A stretch of 40,178 nucleotides of DNA, from NCBI GenBank assembly GCA_000444245.1, contig ATSW01015514.1, positions 1 through 40,178 on the forward strand. The letters are read 5' to 3'. Each line of letters starts with the position of its first letter. Position 1 is the first letter of the stretch. The DNA comes from Botryllus schlosseri. Taxonomy: Eukaryota; Chordata; Ascidiacea; Stolidobranchia; Styelidae. A model generated the notes under the pieces. The model was not told the DNA's origin, did no database searches, and worked only from the letters and a program-made list of their open reading frames with translations. Shown in pieces: positions 13,601 through 28,600 of this stretch. Both the position numbers and the translations under genes were made by a program.

Positions 13601-16600
13601 AGTACAGTGCCTAATCCTTGGGAAGGATGGACCAATGTTTCGGTAATTAAGGGGTTCGATTCGGCGCCGCGGTTACTAATAAAACCCCTAAGATGTCTAT
13701 TGTTTACACCCGACATTGTAATCAAATCGACGTCACACTTTCTAAATCAGACAATAAGGTTAATAGCAGTATACAGAACTCTCTGCACAACGAATTAGTG
13801 CTAATTGTCTTGGAAAATCGGTCTAATCGTTGTTTATCCGGCAACACCTTCGCCAATGAACTACTTCCTTATCACGTGTACAATTAGGCTTATGAAGCGT
13901 TTTGTATTGAGGAATTGGGTTAATGCCGTTGACACAGTACTTGAATTTACAACCCATACAACCCGCGCCATAAACGCATGCGTCCCATACTCAACATTTG
14001 TAGAGCGCGAGGAAATGACGGCATTGCGAAAGCCTTGATTTTATTGCCAGATTTCAATATTTTCAGTAATAACAATTTAACGGTTTACGCACAGCACGGC
14101 GCTGTGGTGAAAACGTTCCGAAAATACTCGCAAAGGCATAAAATATGACCGTTTAAATACCACCCTAGCACGGCTGTGACAGCAGCTGAACTGTATCGCT
14201 TTGCCTCCTTGTGAAACGTATCGTATTGCTCACAATCCAATGGGAAAGACATAAGCGACATGTTTACCCCACAACTTCAAACGGAGCCGTACATTGCTAA
14301 GTTCTGAAGGCTGTTTCTTTCATCCGACGTGTTGTACATTTGCTTTGCGAATTACCGATGTTGTGGGTAGCCACAAGTAACAGTGTGAAACATTTCTTTA
14401 ACGAAACTAGGAAGGGCTTCTATAGGAAATGACAAAAACTGCAATATCATATACGCTTCTATTTGGCACAGTCCGGATAATGATGATGTAATGAGGTGAG
14501 GTCACCACAATATTTGCTTTATTCGTGTAAATATTATATATCAACGGGAGAAAGGTATTTGACACAATACATCTGTTATATATATTACACAAAAACGGGT
14601 AAGTAAATATTGCAAAAATAATATAATAAGACATTGCAGAGCTAATTCAGTATAAGTCTTCTCCACGTGATAAGTATACAATACATATTTATGAATAAAT
14701 AGCTATAGTAAAGACATAAGTACTCAAGGCCTAATTTTGCGCAAAAATCCTACATTTGTTAAGTATACATTTGGAAGTAGTCCCAACCTACTCCAGTACT
14801 ACGAAACAGTAAGCCTACTGCGTTAATGAGTGCCTCCGTAAATAGGTCAGTTTGATCGATCGTAATTGTGTATGGCATAGGTCACGACTCACGATGCATG
14901 CGATATATCTGCGTGTGCGACCAACAAAAATAGTTCTTCCACCTATTATTTCGTCACAGCAAGCAAACACCAGTCGGCAATCAAGACTGTCGAGCGTCGA
15001 TATGTCAAAGGTTGCAGTTTCGCAACACCGATTGATTATATTACCGGCGAACCATTATTTCACAATTTCCCAATCGTTCACATGGGTGCAATACATCTGC
15101 GCTACATCGCCGTAACAAAGTACAAAGCAGACAGTTGTCACACATAGACAGATGTAGAACACGTATTTATAATGATTTATTAGCGCCGCGCTGCTCATAA
15201 GTTATTGAATACTGATCATGAATATTTACTAAAAGCAGTATAAGCGAATTACGTGCGGTAGAAGTATGTTTACTGGTCGATAATGCGAAAGGCGTGCGGT
15301 GTTCAGGGTTGGCAGTGAGCCGACTTGGCTGGCCGATCATGACATAACCTTACAGATAACTGGCGTGGATATCGGATGATGCGTTACCGCATATGCGTTC
15401 CGTTTCTGCCGGAATTCGCGAGCGAAAAACCGAAAAATTACCCGCGTAGCCGCGGTTGGTGAAATTGCGTCGACTTGTGTGCAAGGCGCACACAAGCAAA
15501 AACCTCTCTGTACACAGTCACGCAGAAAAAGCGAGCGCACACGAATGCGTTTGACCGACAGAGAGCAAACAAACGCGAGCGTGCAACAAACGTGCAACGC
15601 GAGGACACAAGAGATATGCAGCAGGACACCGGCTGAGACATGCGTGGGTTTGAGGTCCTGTAAACGCAAATCCCAACCTATTCCATACTCCGTATCACGT
15701 TGAGGTGTTCAAAGCAGTCGGTACTCAAGCATAAGCGGAAGCAACGTTGTGAAGTCGAAGTAACGATTGCCAAGACATGTAGTATCCACAAGTGGATGTA
15801 GAATATGAAGATATGAAAAGTACTCATGTAGTTTCAAAAAGTAGATTCTGTCGACAGGTCGCATATTTCGGCAGTTAATCGGAACCGGCCATTGTCGATT
15901 TCGCAGGGTGAAGCTTCGCCACTAACACAAACTGAGTAATGAATGACCACGGGTATAGGTGCAACTTTAAAAATACATTCAATTATTATCATCAATGATG
16001 ATCCATCATACAGGGGCTAATTCACACAGTTGTCATGACTAGGGCGATTTTTTTGACATGTCAAAATAAGTCAAAATTTTCTGCCAAGTCAAATTTTTTT
16101 TGCAACCTGCATTTCGTTTTGATCGTAGATGTTTGCACTGTAGATCAACCATAGCCTATATAAAGGCTATGGAAGAACTTAACATTTTACATTTTACAGC
16201 TTGCAGCCTACTTTACAGGCCTGCCGTTGCAGGCCATTGTCTGCTCACTGTGAATCACAAACGGTCAAACGAAACAAATAGTTTGACATGGTGTTATGCT
16301 CAACGTACCACACTATGCTAACTGAAGAAAGGCTGCGTGGGCATCGGTTCATCTATCAAGAAGCGCATGATGAAAAACTGTGATGTAGGCAACATTGTCA
16401 GAATGAAGCCACACGGTGTGTCACCAGCAGTGTACGCACAACTTCAGTGTTGCCAGCCCACAACTGCTGCTGTTGAACGTACTTTCCCAATTCTTGGCAA
16501 GCTACTTAGTAAGGACGGAAACTTTCTACCCGAGAATGTAGGAAAGTATCTTTCGTTGTACTACAAAATTTTTTAATTATTTCTGCCACAATGCGTGATG

Positions 16601-19600
16601 TAACTGGTGGAATTCTTAATAGGTCCAGATTTCGTTAAAATACAGTTTTTTCATGTAAAAATTGGGTCAGTTTTTAGGTCAAAAAGTCTTTTCAGGCCAA
16701 ACTACTTCGTAAGGACAGAAAGTTCCAACCAGAAATGAAGAATAGTATTACAATTCTAACAATATGTGGCAAAACACAAAATTTACGTACATGAGGTCAA
16801 AATTAAGTTCTTTACTCTAAAAAAAATGTCAAAATTTTGATTTTTAGGTCAAAATCTTCCGATTTTTAGGTTAAAAAAATCGCCCTAGTCATGACTCAAA
16901 AGTGATCCAAGTATACCCCAAAATTCATTTCTACTACAAAGCGTGAAAAGTAAGAAGTTTTGCCAACAAAACTGTGAAGTATAAGTGGAAGTAGTCTGAA
17001 ACAAAACCACTCCAGTAGAAGCACGCTAAACCTATATGAGTGCTCGAAAAATAGAGGTACTTCATTAGTGACAAGTCATTAACTATGGTGATTTTGTAGA
17101 ACAACTCCAAAACAGAAAGACCATCAAATGCGCTCATTGCTCCCTTCAGCTGCGCGCTATCGGGCGTGACTATTTCATTACCGCGCAGGGCTCGCAATGA
17201 GTCGACAATCGCGGCGGGAGTTTGTGTTTGCGACAATCGGACAATGTAACTATTATAAGAGAGCAGTTCTGCGCCGGGAGTGGAACAAAGGGCGAGATAA
17301 CAATCAATATTGTGCTGGAACTAAAGTTGGAAACACAACTAGACTTTACACTATGGCAAACGCGACTTGTTTGTCTGACAAATATGCTCAAGCTGATTGC
17401 ATTACGACCACGGTTCGTTAGCTTCAGACTTGCCTACCACGTGCTACCAAACCATTGATTTAAAATCTCTTGCAGTAAGAAAACATTCTATCGCACAGCG
17501 TCACACCATGTTGAGGAACTTGCTGACAGTCATACAATAGTCATACGCAGTGCGGGCTAATTACATTCAACCAACCCAGACCACGCTTCATGGATAATGT
17601 AGAATGGAAAGTTTTCGCTTGGTCAGTAATATAACCGTAAAAATCATCACGCATTAGTTGGGCTTGTGAATTTGCCCCGTTAAAACACATTTTGTCCACA
17701 CTTCTTAATCGTTTTGTGCACAGTTCACAATATGTCTGAAGATATCTGGACCATGTGATTCGCAATTGTGACACTGTGAAAGATATGGACCTCAACTTTA
17801 GGCGTAAGTAGCCGCAGTACCTAATGCGCGGAGGCGCTCAAATCAAGTGCTCAAGAAGTAGAAGAAACATGGTACATTTCTAGCCAAATACGCGTTAAAT
17901 GAGCGATTTCCAAGTTAGTATTATAGGAGTGGTTTTGCATAAAAGCTAAAAACTGTAGATTAGAAGTAACAGTAGTCTGAAATCGTAGCCAATTGTGGGG
18001 AAGTAGTATAAAAAGGAAAAAGCGACTTGAATACTGAGAAAAAATATAAGTTCTTCTTTACTGACGACCTCTGCCAAATCGGTTCTACTTGATGCCAAGC
18101 CCCTAAGTAGGTTCCCTGTGTTTGTGCTGTTACTGAAATGGGAATGGGCCAGCTTACCCGATGTGGATTATGAAGCCAAAGTCGTCATAAAAATGAGGCC
18201 GCAGTATCTTGGACGAAATATTTAGAGGGATAAGCCTGTGGTGACTTTGTTCAAAAGAGATATTAAGTAACAAATCTGTCGTTACCGACAGCTGAGCAAA
18301 TCAATATTTACAAATTTGCAATTCACAAGTCGTTTAGATGTAGGATCAGTGTCATGGTCAGGCTCTATGCGAAAACGAGGACCGTATAATAAGCTGCATT
18401 CTGTTTTAATAGGATAAAAAAGAGTATGAAAGCATAACAGATATTTACCGACAATAGCTTTGAAATCACTATATACAGATGTGGTGAAAGTAGTCAATGT
18501 CGGTACTAAATAGAAGTAGAAGTAACGATATAAATTTCTATTCAATTACAAGCACGAGTAGTAATTTGCAGAACATGACAATATTGGAAGTAGAAAATGA
18601 AGATATGAGAAGTGCTTAAGTAAGTAGATTATATCGAGGGATCACATATTTTTAGCAGTAAATTTGAGTTGGCTATGTGCAGGGTGCACTTTGCCACTAA
18701 CACAGAATGACAAATAACCTTAGAAATAGGTGCGATTTTCAAAAATATATACTCAGACACTGCGATACAGGCTAACGTCGCCCAGTTGTTCAGAGATTTT
18801 CACCCATAAAAGTGATGCAAAACTACTTTCTATTTTAAAAATTGAGTATTTTAGCCAGGAAAACTATTCAAGTAGAGTACTTGAGTACAGTACCACGAAA
18901 AATTACATCGTAACGAGCACCTCTGCATATATATTTATACTGAAGACTACAGCGCGGCAACTAATTCCATATCAACGGCAAAGCGTCAACAACGGTAATG
19001 TAAATATCTCACAGGATCAACATCTTTCAGGTCGTCCAAACAAATCGGTACGACGCCCACAGGATTCGGCGGCGGGTTCGACTGGGCGCCCTGGCCCCGA
19101 GCAGACACTGGCACGCTGAGAAGTTTCCGGTACAGCACCAACGGAAACCTCAAATCCAGAGTGATGCAGTTGTAGACTGCGAGGCCCATGAGCTATACCA
19201 GGTAGACAGTTGAGGAAATGTGAATCATTGGATCTGACAATCGATAACTTTTCTCCTAAACGAGACGTAAATAGAACGTATCTAAAACGGCAATCGTTGT
19301 GTGTTGATGTTGAAGACGTGAGTGATTTTGCAATGCTAGACATTGCCCCATTGAAATGAAACAAAATGGTGAGGTTTCTTTTGAAACGGGTTCTTTCCAA
19401 ATCGCAACACTCACTCTATAACCGGGTCAATTCACAGGTTGCAATAAAACGTGTTCCATTGAATTTACTAATCTTTATGAAAATCTGAGTATCACTATTA
19501 TAACATAAATACTAACACACTAGGGCTCAAAATGATGGCATATCTTCTGTAATTTTGACTCTTCATTTTCAATTAAATCCACCAGTGAAAACTTCCAATT

Positions 19601-22600
19601 CTTCATCTACTGTGGTCTATTTATCGCACAGGATTAACAATTTGAATCTAATACCGAAATTTTAGAAGTTTCCTTCCTTAGGAGCCAAGTTGCTCCCCAG
19701 ATTGTGTGTATATTTATCAGTTTTAATGTGAATAAAGACAGTAATAATAATGCTATTTTGGCAAGTGTATCTGTACAGTGTACAACACTTAGCTTTGCAT
19801 CAAGATTTTATCAAATCCTGCCTGACTAAAGTAAAATGATTTGAATAATACAGTTTGGCTTCGTGGTTACACAAACCGGCTGATGGTTGATGTGTCACAC
19901 ACAAGTTAATACAATTCAATCGTCATTTACAAGTAATGCCAGCACAGGAAATTGAGACCGAATCATATGAGTTTACAAGGATGCACGTTACAAGTCACGA
20001 GAAGTCAATTGTCTGGAAGAAACGCTGACAACAACGCCACCGACAGAAGTCAGCAACACGCAGAAATGCATACGATGCATGGAGCTAAATGCCATGGCAG
20101 TTCCTAATCTGATGGCTATTAAAAAGGATACAACCCCGACGAGGAAATAGTCTGAGAAGCTTTCGGTTTCACTAGTCGCAAACCAATAAGTCCTTGTCTT
20201 TTCGTTGTGAACAAACGTCCCATAGTCTGGTGACAGCACCTAGAAAAAGACAAAAAGTAACAATTTTTTGAAACAGAGGTAATAATAAGGATATGGTATT
20301 GGCATGACGACTACGAATGGGCAATAAAATCACAGACGACTCGAAATCAATAATTTTAGATGCGGTCTGATTCGAATCAGACATTTCAATACCAAATCAA
20401 CAGGAACACTGGCGTTGCGGTTACTTCATATCTTCTTATTAGGCCAATAACCATGTGACCAAGACTATCAAAGATACCCCCAAACCTCAAAGTGAGTATC
20501 CGTGCCAGACACCAGTGTTTTTGAGTACTGCTGCTATTTTATTTCAGTTGAAAAACATTTGAAAAAGTGATACGATTTCATTTGCGTTTGATTTGATGAT
20601 GCCCATTTCCAATTGGGATTGTCAAATAAGATGCTTGAAGATACGACTGAGGAAGGTAAAGGCCCAATATACACTTTATTTTTCAAGTTTTGAAACTTAA
20701 GACAGTTAACAAGAGTGGAGTAATAATACTACTCTCTATGCGAGCGAGTCATATCTGATGTGCGCGAATAACCTAACAAAATATAGGTGGCCAGATAAGT
20801 GGGTAGTGGGTACAGAACCATGCAGCCAATAGGAAGGATGAACAATAAACTATATATAACTATACTATACTATATAAACTATAAAATTTACACACTGTGA
20901 CTGGACCGGCCATTTCTCCTTTGCATGCGACTGAAGTATTGTTTTTATCTCAGTCAGCAGAAAGGCGGGCAAAGTCATAAGTCGACAAAGGTCAACGCAG
21001 CAATACAATATGCAATGAATGCTGCGAGTCTGGACAATATCATGTGATGATTACTGCAGTAGCAGTACAATTGCAATCCATTCACATTTGAAAAATAGTG
21101 AACACTGCATTCGGATACCAAATAGATGAAATCAGTCATCGAACACGACATACACTTCCTCATGCAGTTTTACTCAATTTAGCAATGAGTAACTTTTCAA
21201 TGCATCAATCACAATGTGATGTCACACTTGCATAACACAAATATGCATTATTTGCAATTTTATGCATGACACACTCAGCCAAATGAGCTGCATCACTCTC
21301 CCCATTGGTTATAAAGTGGATATTCATAAGTCATGCATTGTGGTGTCATTGCCAAAATAATTACCATAATGGTGCACATTGAATCATTCTCTATATCAGC
21401 TTTGTCTTGATTCAATTACTACTTAGTAACTGTGCGATTTCTCTTTAGCACAGGCCCTATATATAATGATATACCCCACAAGGAAGGATTGAACATTTCA
21501 GTTCCAAACAAGGTCTTATACTAGGAGCTCTGGATTATACTATGAACATTGCTGACATTTTAATTACCATAATATACATTTGTATTGCTCAAGTACCAAA
21601 CAAGGCTCGAGAATAATACCAATTCTTAATGATTCATGTATTGATTATTCCAAGAATTGTAATATTAGCAGCAAACGATTACGGGAGCTCATATTACTTC
21701 TGCAAAGGTTCGATATAATCCACACAGTGCAGATGTCACCGTACGACAGCAAGCCTGTGGCAAGATACTGGAATGATTTTGCGTATTTTATCGCACAGAC
21801 CATATGCCAGCTCAAGTGTGTGGAAACATGTTCTCAAGAGAATCGTTACGCAATCAAAGTATGGATCAATACTGGTTGCATAACATTTAATTAACCCTCT
21901 ACCAGTAGATGAACTACAAAAACTAGACTGTGGTTCTGAAACTGTTTTCAGTAATCGCTCCATTAACAAACTCTTTATCCCACACAGGCCAGATGTCATT
22001 AGTAACAAAGTAAATCTACCGTAACGGAGTACTTTAGAAGTTTTTATATACTTCTGATGCTTACTGAAGTAGTTTTATTTGTATGCTACTTCTACTCCTA
22101 CTTTTAATGCAGAAATAGCAATTTTCGCATACTTAATTTGTCAAGTGGAGGGGAATTTTATGAGAGAATGAATCAGCAGATACATTTCAAAGTAACATAA
22201 ACTGCAGCGGTGTGTAACTGTGTAGTGTAGAACATTACATTGACGCACAGGTATTTCGCATATCAATTTTGCTTCGACAAATGGCGAATGTCGGTGAAGA
22301 CAAAAAACGCATGACGAAGCGAAAATTCCGATAGGAACTTACCACCAACAAAATTTGATTAGAAAATTGTCGAAAGAATTTCAGTCCAACGGATCATAAA
22401 AATCAAATTTTGACAACAATCAACGAGTGAATTTTGACATCCCTCCTCACGGTACTTCGAAACTAAACATACTTACTTGGAAGACAAAATGTAATGAAAT
22501 GAGCGACTGTGTCAGAATATTCACAGAAAACTTCCCTTGACGCATCAAATAGCTGTGATAATGCGTAATGTCATGTGACCGATTAGGAAAAACAGAGAGA

Positions 22601-25600
22601 AACGTCATCGTTTGAATGTGAATTCGGACAGCTTCTGATGCGATATATTTCATACTTCCAGAATTAAGAGTCACACTTGTACAGAACCACAAGTTAAGGG
22701 CACTACCCGTGATATAGCGTACGAACTTGCAATATGATCTGGGATCCAAAAGCAGTATCAGTAATTTCTCTCACGTAAGATACATTTTTCCATTGAAATT
22801 CAAAGTTCCAATAGCATATTCAGTTATGAGTTGAATCCTAGACGTGAATTCGGCTGGAATCCATGTGTTTTACAATAACAGATTCAAGGTACTTGTCATA
22901 AGAGCTTTTCCCTTCTTTTATTCAAATTTGGCTGAAACACAAAGGAACGTAGTGCACAAAATTAACGATTCCATCATCTTTTCTGACATTGGGTCTTGTT
23001 ACACCAAGCATACAAGATTCACATTTGCATCACACAACAGCATAGACAGAATTCATGGAAAATGTACAAAGTGCAATGTACATGAATGATTAATTACAAT
23101 CACCCTGTTTTGGATCATAGCTTCATATTCCAATAAATTACTAATTGAGAGACGCAAAAACTTGCCTGCACGCCGCGCGCTGATCAATAATTCATGGCTT
23201 GACTCGTCTAATTCCAGATTAAAATATTTCGAAACGCAGTCTACTTGCGGTGAAGGCCGTGTTATGCACTTTTCTCTGAGATAAGCTGCTTGCAGCCAAC
23301 CGCTATTTTTTCGTCAATTTGATATTTGATTTAAGAACCAATCAGTCGTTACTTTATTGGATCTGCTTTAACATTGGCATATATCCTTGTTGCTGTTAAT
23401 GGATGTATATGACCGAAGTTAACAAAAACTGTCAGGGAAAGCGGAAGTATTCTGAAAATCATAACCATGTGAGTTAAGCAGTGCTCAGAAAAAGTAGAAG
23501 TGCTTGTTACTGACCGCCTCTGTTAAAGCCAAATGCTTGAGTATTCAAACTTGAAACTTGAAAAAAAAACTAACATTATGCAACATACAAACAGCAACAA
23601 AAAACAGTGGAGTAGTAAAATGTCACAGAGGGCTTAGAGCCAGCAAGTCAGCCACCTGTCTCAGAAGTAGCAGGAACCATTCTTTGGTGAGGCCGCCCAT
23701 GTCGTAGCCAGGCTCGCCGATAAACTCGACGCGCAGTTTCTTCTTCAGATGGTGACGGTTTCTAAACATGCGGAATGCGTTAGTTTTTGTGAGATCTGAA
23801 TTGCGGACCGCAATGACAAAGGTGATTGGTGATACGTAACTTCAACTTTTTCCAAATACTCTAGCACAGCGGTTCCCAACCTCATCAACTCATCGTCCCG
23901 TTATCAAGTTCTACACAAATTTCCGCGCCCAATATTTACGGGTCCGAAGAAGAGGACATATAAACGGGAAATTCATTCGCCTAACTCTGATCGCTGGCGA
24001 ATTGACTAAAAATAAGGTACTTGCGGTACTCACACCATCACTCGAATATTCAACTAATTTTGCTTTCACAGCTTCCAAGGCCCAAAATAGTGATTTCTCC
24101 TTTTATAAATCTTGTAAGAGCTCACAAGATTTGGTAAGTTTTTTAATGAATTACTTACCGAGTGGCACCGATCAGACGTGAACTCAATCTGTCACCAAAC
24201 CAAAAGCATTGCGTCGGGATTTCAAAAAACTAGCGGAATTTTTCCTGTTTTACAATTTTCCCAACATATTTTCAGCCAGAGCTTACAGCAACAAACATAC
24301 TGTATTCAAATTACAAATTTTGGCAAGGTAACAGCCCAAGCATATGATCAATCGTGCGGCATTGCAAGTAAATACGCATCGTACTTTTCATACCAACGTA
24401 TACTGTATACACATGACAGAGCTGCTGCATCACCAGGTGTGGCAGTGGCTGTTTACGACAACAATATGGCGCATGAGATGACCAGAAATAAATCACATTG
24501 TGCATCAGTGTGACTACCTTGACATAACAGTAGGTATGCGCAAAGGCCTTCATGATAAATCAACATGCTGTTAGCAAATCAGATTAAGACGTCTTTTAAA
24601 ACCCTTGTAGCGAACTTACAGCGGTCAGTGTTTATGTTACTCCTGCTCAGTACATTAATGCTCGTAATCAAGAATTGCAAATTGGATATTTTAGTAGAGT
24701 TTTCGCAAGCTCACACGCACAGTTACATGCAAGTTATTAGAGCATACAATAATATAGAAATACCATGATACACTCTGCGTAACACATTGGTTTGAAGGGG
24801 CTGTGCTTTTTAAGTATGATGTGGTCTCAAAAGATCAAAACACTGATACATTTCCAGCCGGCACTTTCGCAAAGGGTTATGACACCACAGAGAAAAGATA
24901 GACTGGAGAGTAGCACCCATCGAAATCTTTTACCGGCAGTTTGAATACGATGATTTCTGAGGGAAATGATAGCTGCCAAAATTGTTTTCACACTTCTATC
25001 TTTACTTTGAGACCACATCATATTTATACCGTAGCGCACCTTTAACATAAACTTGTAGCGGAATTTACCCGTATATTTGCGACAGGGAGTCCTGGAGTAG
25101 ATTCTGACGTTTGACTTTGATATTCAAAAACAGCTGATTGACGTCCGGCGGTCTCGTTGGTCTCCTGAATTTATGAATTGGGGTTAGTCCTTACTTACTT
25201 TTCACAGCGTCAGACACGTTGCAAACGGCAATCCGATTCAGTAACAAAAATTTACTCTACAATGCCCACTAGTGGATGGAATTTAGCTCGTACATGCCGA
25301 CAGGAACATTGTTATGATATGTATATTGTATACCTTCAAATACGTGAGATTGAGTCAGGTACTCATGAAAATTGAGCTTCGATTAGTTTGCTTCGTTTTA
25401 AATTTTGTTGCCGTAACAATTACGACGTAAATTTTATGGTACAGGTATGTCATACTTTGCCTTGTTGGTTGAACTTCTGAATCTGTTTGAATCCTTTTGT
25501 GAACCAAAAGCTCTTGATAAGACACACCCAAAAAGTCTCTGTGTTATGGTAAATGTAGTATTGCAATTGATTTTGTGATGAAAGCAATTTTGAAGTTCAG

Positions 25601-28600
25601 TACCGTGAACTGCGTATTTGAACTTAGATTTTTTATAGTATAACACGTAGGGGCGTGGCCAGTGGGCATTCAAAATTTGCATTATGATCTTGGTGATGTC
25701 ACAAAAGAATAGTGACATCACGAAAAGACTACAAATACGTATTCATGCAGATTTTGAAACACATGCCGCAACACATCATGATCCATCTGTATTACTCTAT
25801 AGACATTTGTAAACGAAAACTTCATGTCCATGTCCATTACAAGAGCAAATGCCCCCTGGTGGTGGAGGTGGTCAAATTACCCGGTGTTGGTGCTCAAGTA
25901 GACACTCAATTACAAAGTAGTGATTTCCCAGACATGTAAAAACTACTGCAAGCAGAAGTAGAAAATGAAGATATGAAAGTACTTGAAGTAAGTAGTTTCA
26001 AAAGTAGATTTGGTCGAGACGTCACATACTTTCAGAAGCCGATCGTAGGTGGCTACTTTCGTTATTGCAAGACACATCATCCCGACTAACGCAAAATGAC
26101 CGATGACGCTAAAAATTGGCGAAATTTTCAGAAATATATTCAGTGCCTTGATACAGGGGCTATTTCACCCGAGAGTACGACAATTTCATTTATAAACGTA
26201 GGTTTTTACTCAACAGAATTCATTTACTTCATTACTGACCGCCTCTGGTGCACACGGCGATCACTCTAGTTACACAAAAAATTGATATACCTGTAAATCT
26301 GATTTGTCGCAACAGCAAATTTAACAAAACGCCTAGAAAATGAAAAAATAAGTCGCCAACACAACACCTTCGAACACTGGTCACAAGTTCGTCTCTGGCG
26401 GTTCTTATCATCTGCCGTTCCTGGTCTCGTCTCAGGATGTGTCGCTTTGCCGACAGGCTCAGAATATACGGATATTGACAAAACGTGAATCTGGAAATAG
26501 TGCGTAACCTATTATTCAGTTTTAGTGACAGGTTACTTCAGTGTGGTCTTACTGCAATTTCGTGGTTTGGGCAAAAACAACAAAGAATCGCTGGTTAATC
26601 CGATTCGAAGCTAATCTCCACATTTCCTCTCAAATCTACACTTCTAGAATACAAATAATACCAATATTTCTATATCAAAAAGTTGAATGTCTAGATCGGT
26701 GGTTCCATCATGGGTGATATCGCCCCCAGTGGACGATTTTAAGAAACAATGGGGTGACTGAGGACCGACCTTTTTTTAGTCAATTCACCAGCGATCAGAG
26801 TTAGGTGAATAAATTTCCCATTTATTTCTCCTCATTTTCAGATCCGTGAATATGGGGTGGTGTCGAGCTTGATAAGGGTATTATGAGTCGAAAAAGATTG
26901 GGAACCACTATCTAGATATAGCGATATTCAATCCCACGCATTTGTGCCCGTCATATCTGTTACCACTGCGTTTTCAACAGGATAACAACCGGGTGTATAA
27001 GTTTGAGCATAATATAAAAGCCCTGTCTTACCCGGGATGACTGGCTTGACTCTGCCATTGCTTGAATTCCGCCATGACGTCAATATGATCGAGGCTCACG
27101 TTGTAAAACTCCCTGTACGATATCAGCCGAGGCTTGATGAGGTTGTTAGCGTTGTCTGTTGGAAATTGATATACGTTATGCATCAAGCCTAGCATGAAGT
27201 ATTCATAAAATGAGACTACAGGGCATAAGTAAACAACTCGCGGAGCATATGTGTACCAATATGTACCGGTACCTGATCCTTTGCAGCCACGAACCAGGGC
27301 TCTGTAACAGTGAGACTAATGAAATATGTATGCCAAGGACATGTCTAGTCTAGTGGCTCTTAATTTTTTCAGCTTGCAGATCGGTAAAATTTCAAAATAA
27401 ATCTCGTAGACCGGTGACCTTTCAGAAGTCTTAAACTTCAACTAAAGACTTCGCTACTTGTTAGATTCTATTATACAGTAATATATTGCTAAATTTTACT
27501 ATCAAATTTTGTAAAATTTTCTGCAAAAAGTCTTCACAGCTCTCATCTATCACTGGTCTTCAACCAGTTGTAGGCTACTTAAGACATTTTGTTACACGAC
27601 TTCAGGCATTGTGACGTAGGCTATGTCGAAAGTAGACCGTGAACTCTCTATCAGTTCATACATATATCAGATGACATCGGTTCATACCCTATGGGTTAGC
27701 TCGTGATTTTGTCAACGTACTTTCAATAATCAACCTCTGTAATGGACCAATATTTGACAGTTGATGAAAGTGAGGACCTTTTTTTAGTTGGTGCACATAC
27801 ATTAGTTGCCACACACAGTTTATGCAGCTTGACCCGACAGGGGTGCGCAGAAGGGTGCACCATTCCAAGCACTGCTCTGTATTATACCAGGAAGTGTTCT
27901 AAATTACATTGTACATTCCCAAGTTTAAAATTTACCGTAGTGTTTCATTTCTCTGACGAACAGATAGGCCTTCAGTCTCATACATTTTGTGATGATTCAG
28001 AACAAAACTGAAATATACTTGGTGGACAGTCTGGAAACTTTTTGATGGCTTTCGAGACTCGTTCATGAGTAATAACAGGTGAAAAGCAAGGACCTGCGCA
28101 TTTCAGGTGGCGTTTCGGGCGTACGGATGGCACTTACGAGCGAGAGTTAAGACCTTCATCGCGGACGGAATCCACCACGGACATTTGCTCATCGGCGGGA
28201 GATCCTGCTGCTTTGAGCCTTTGTCCGGGAACAATCGCAGAGTGATGAATTGGTGAATTCGCTCCACGATTGGCCGAAAGCGCGGCGTGGAAAGCCTTCG
28301 TGAATAAAAAAAATAGTGACCGTTAAGGGCACTGCGCTCTGAATATGATGTAGTCTCAAATTGAAGTTCAGCGTATGAAAAACATTTCGGCAGCGGCCAC
28401 TCTCCTCAGAAAGCCACTGTATTGAAACAGCAGGTAAAAGATTTTCGTGGGTGGTACTATTGCAAACGTAGAAGAATTCCCCAAATTTCTACACAATGAC
28501 AAGTAGAATAGAAGAAGAAATTTCAAAGACAAGTCAAAACAACTTCAATCAGAAGTAGTATATGAAAGACTGAAATGCACTCAGTAATCAAAAAGTAGAT

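Noticed and set aside
15337-15703. Overlapping open frames on both strands that look Cys- or Arg-rich.
   Set aside because: Compositional effect of a CGCG- and ACAC-rich stretch; no domain and no splice sites in support.
22447-22749. Possible extra minus-strand exon of 100 codons with a strong GTAAGT donor.
   Set aside because: The acceptor does not fit the phase of the preceding exon and HECTD2 is continuous without it.
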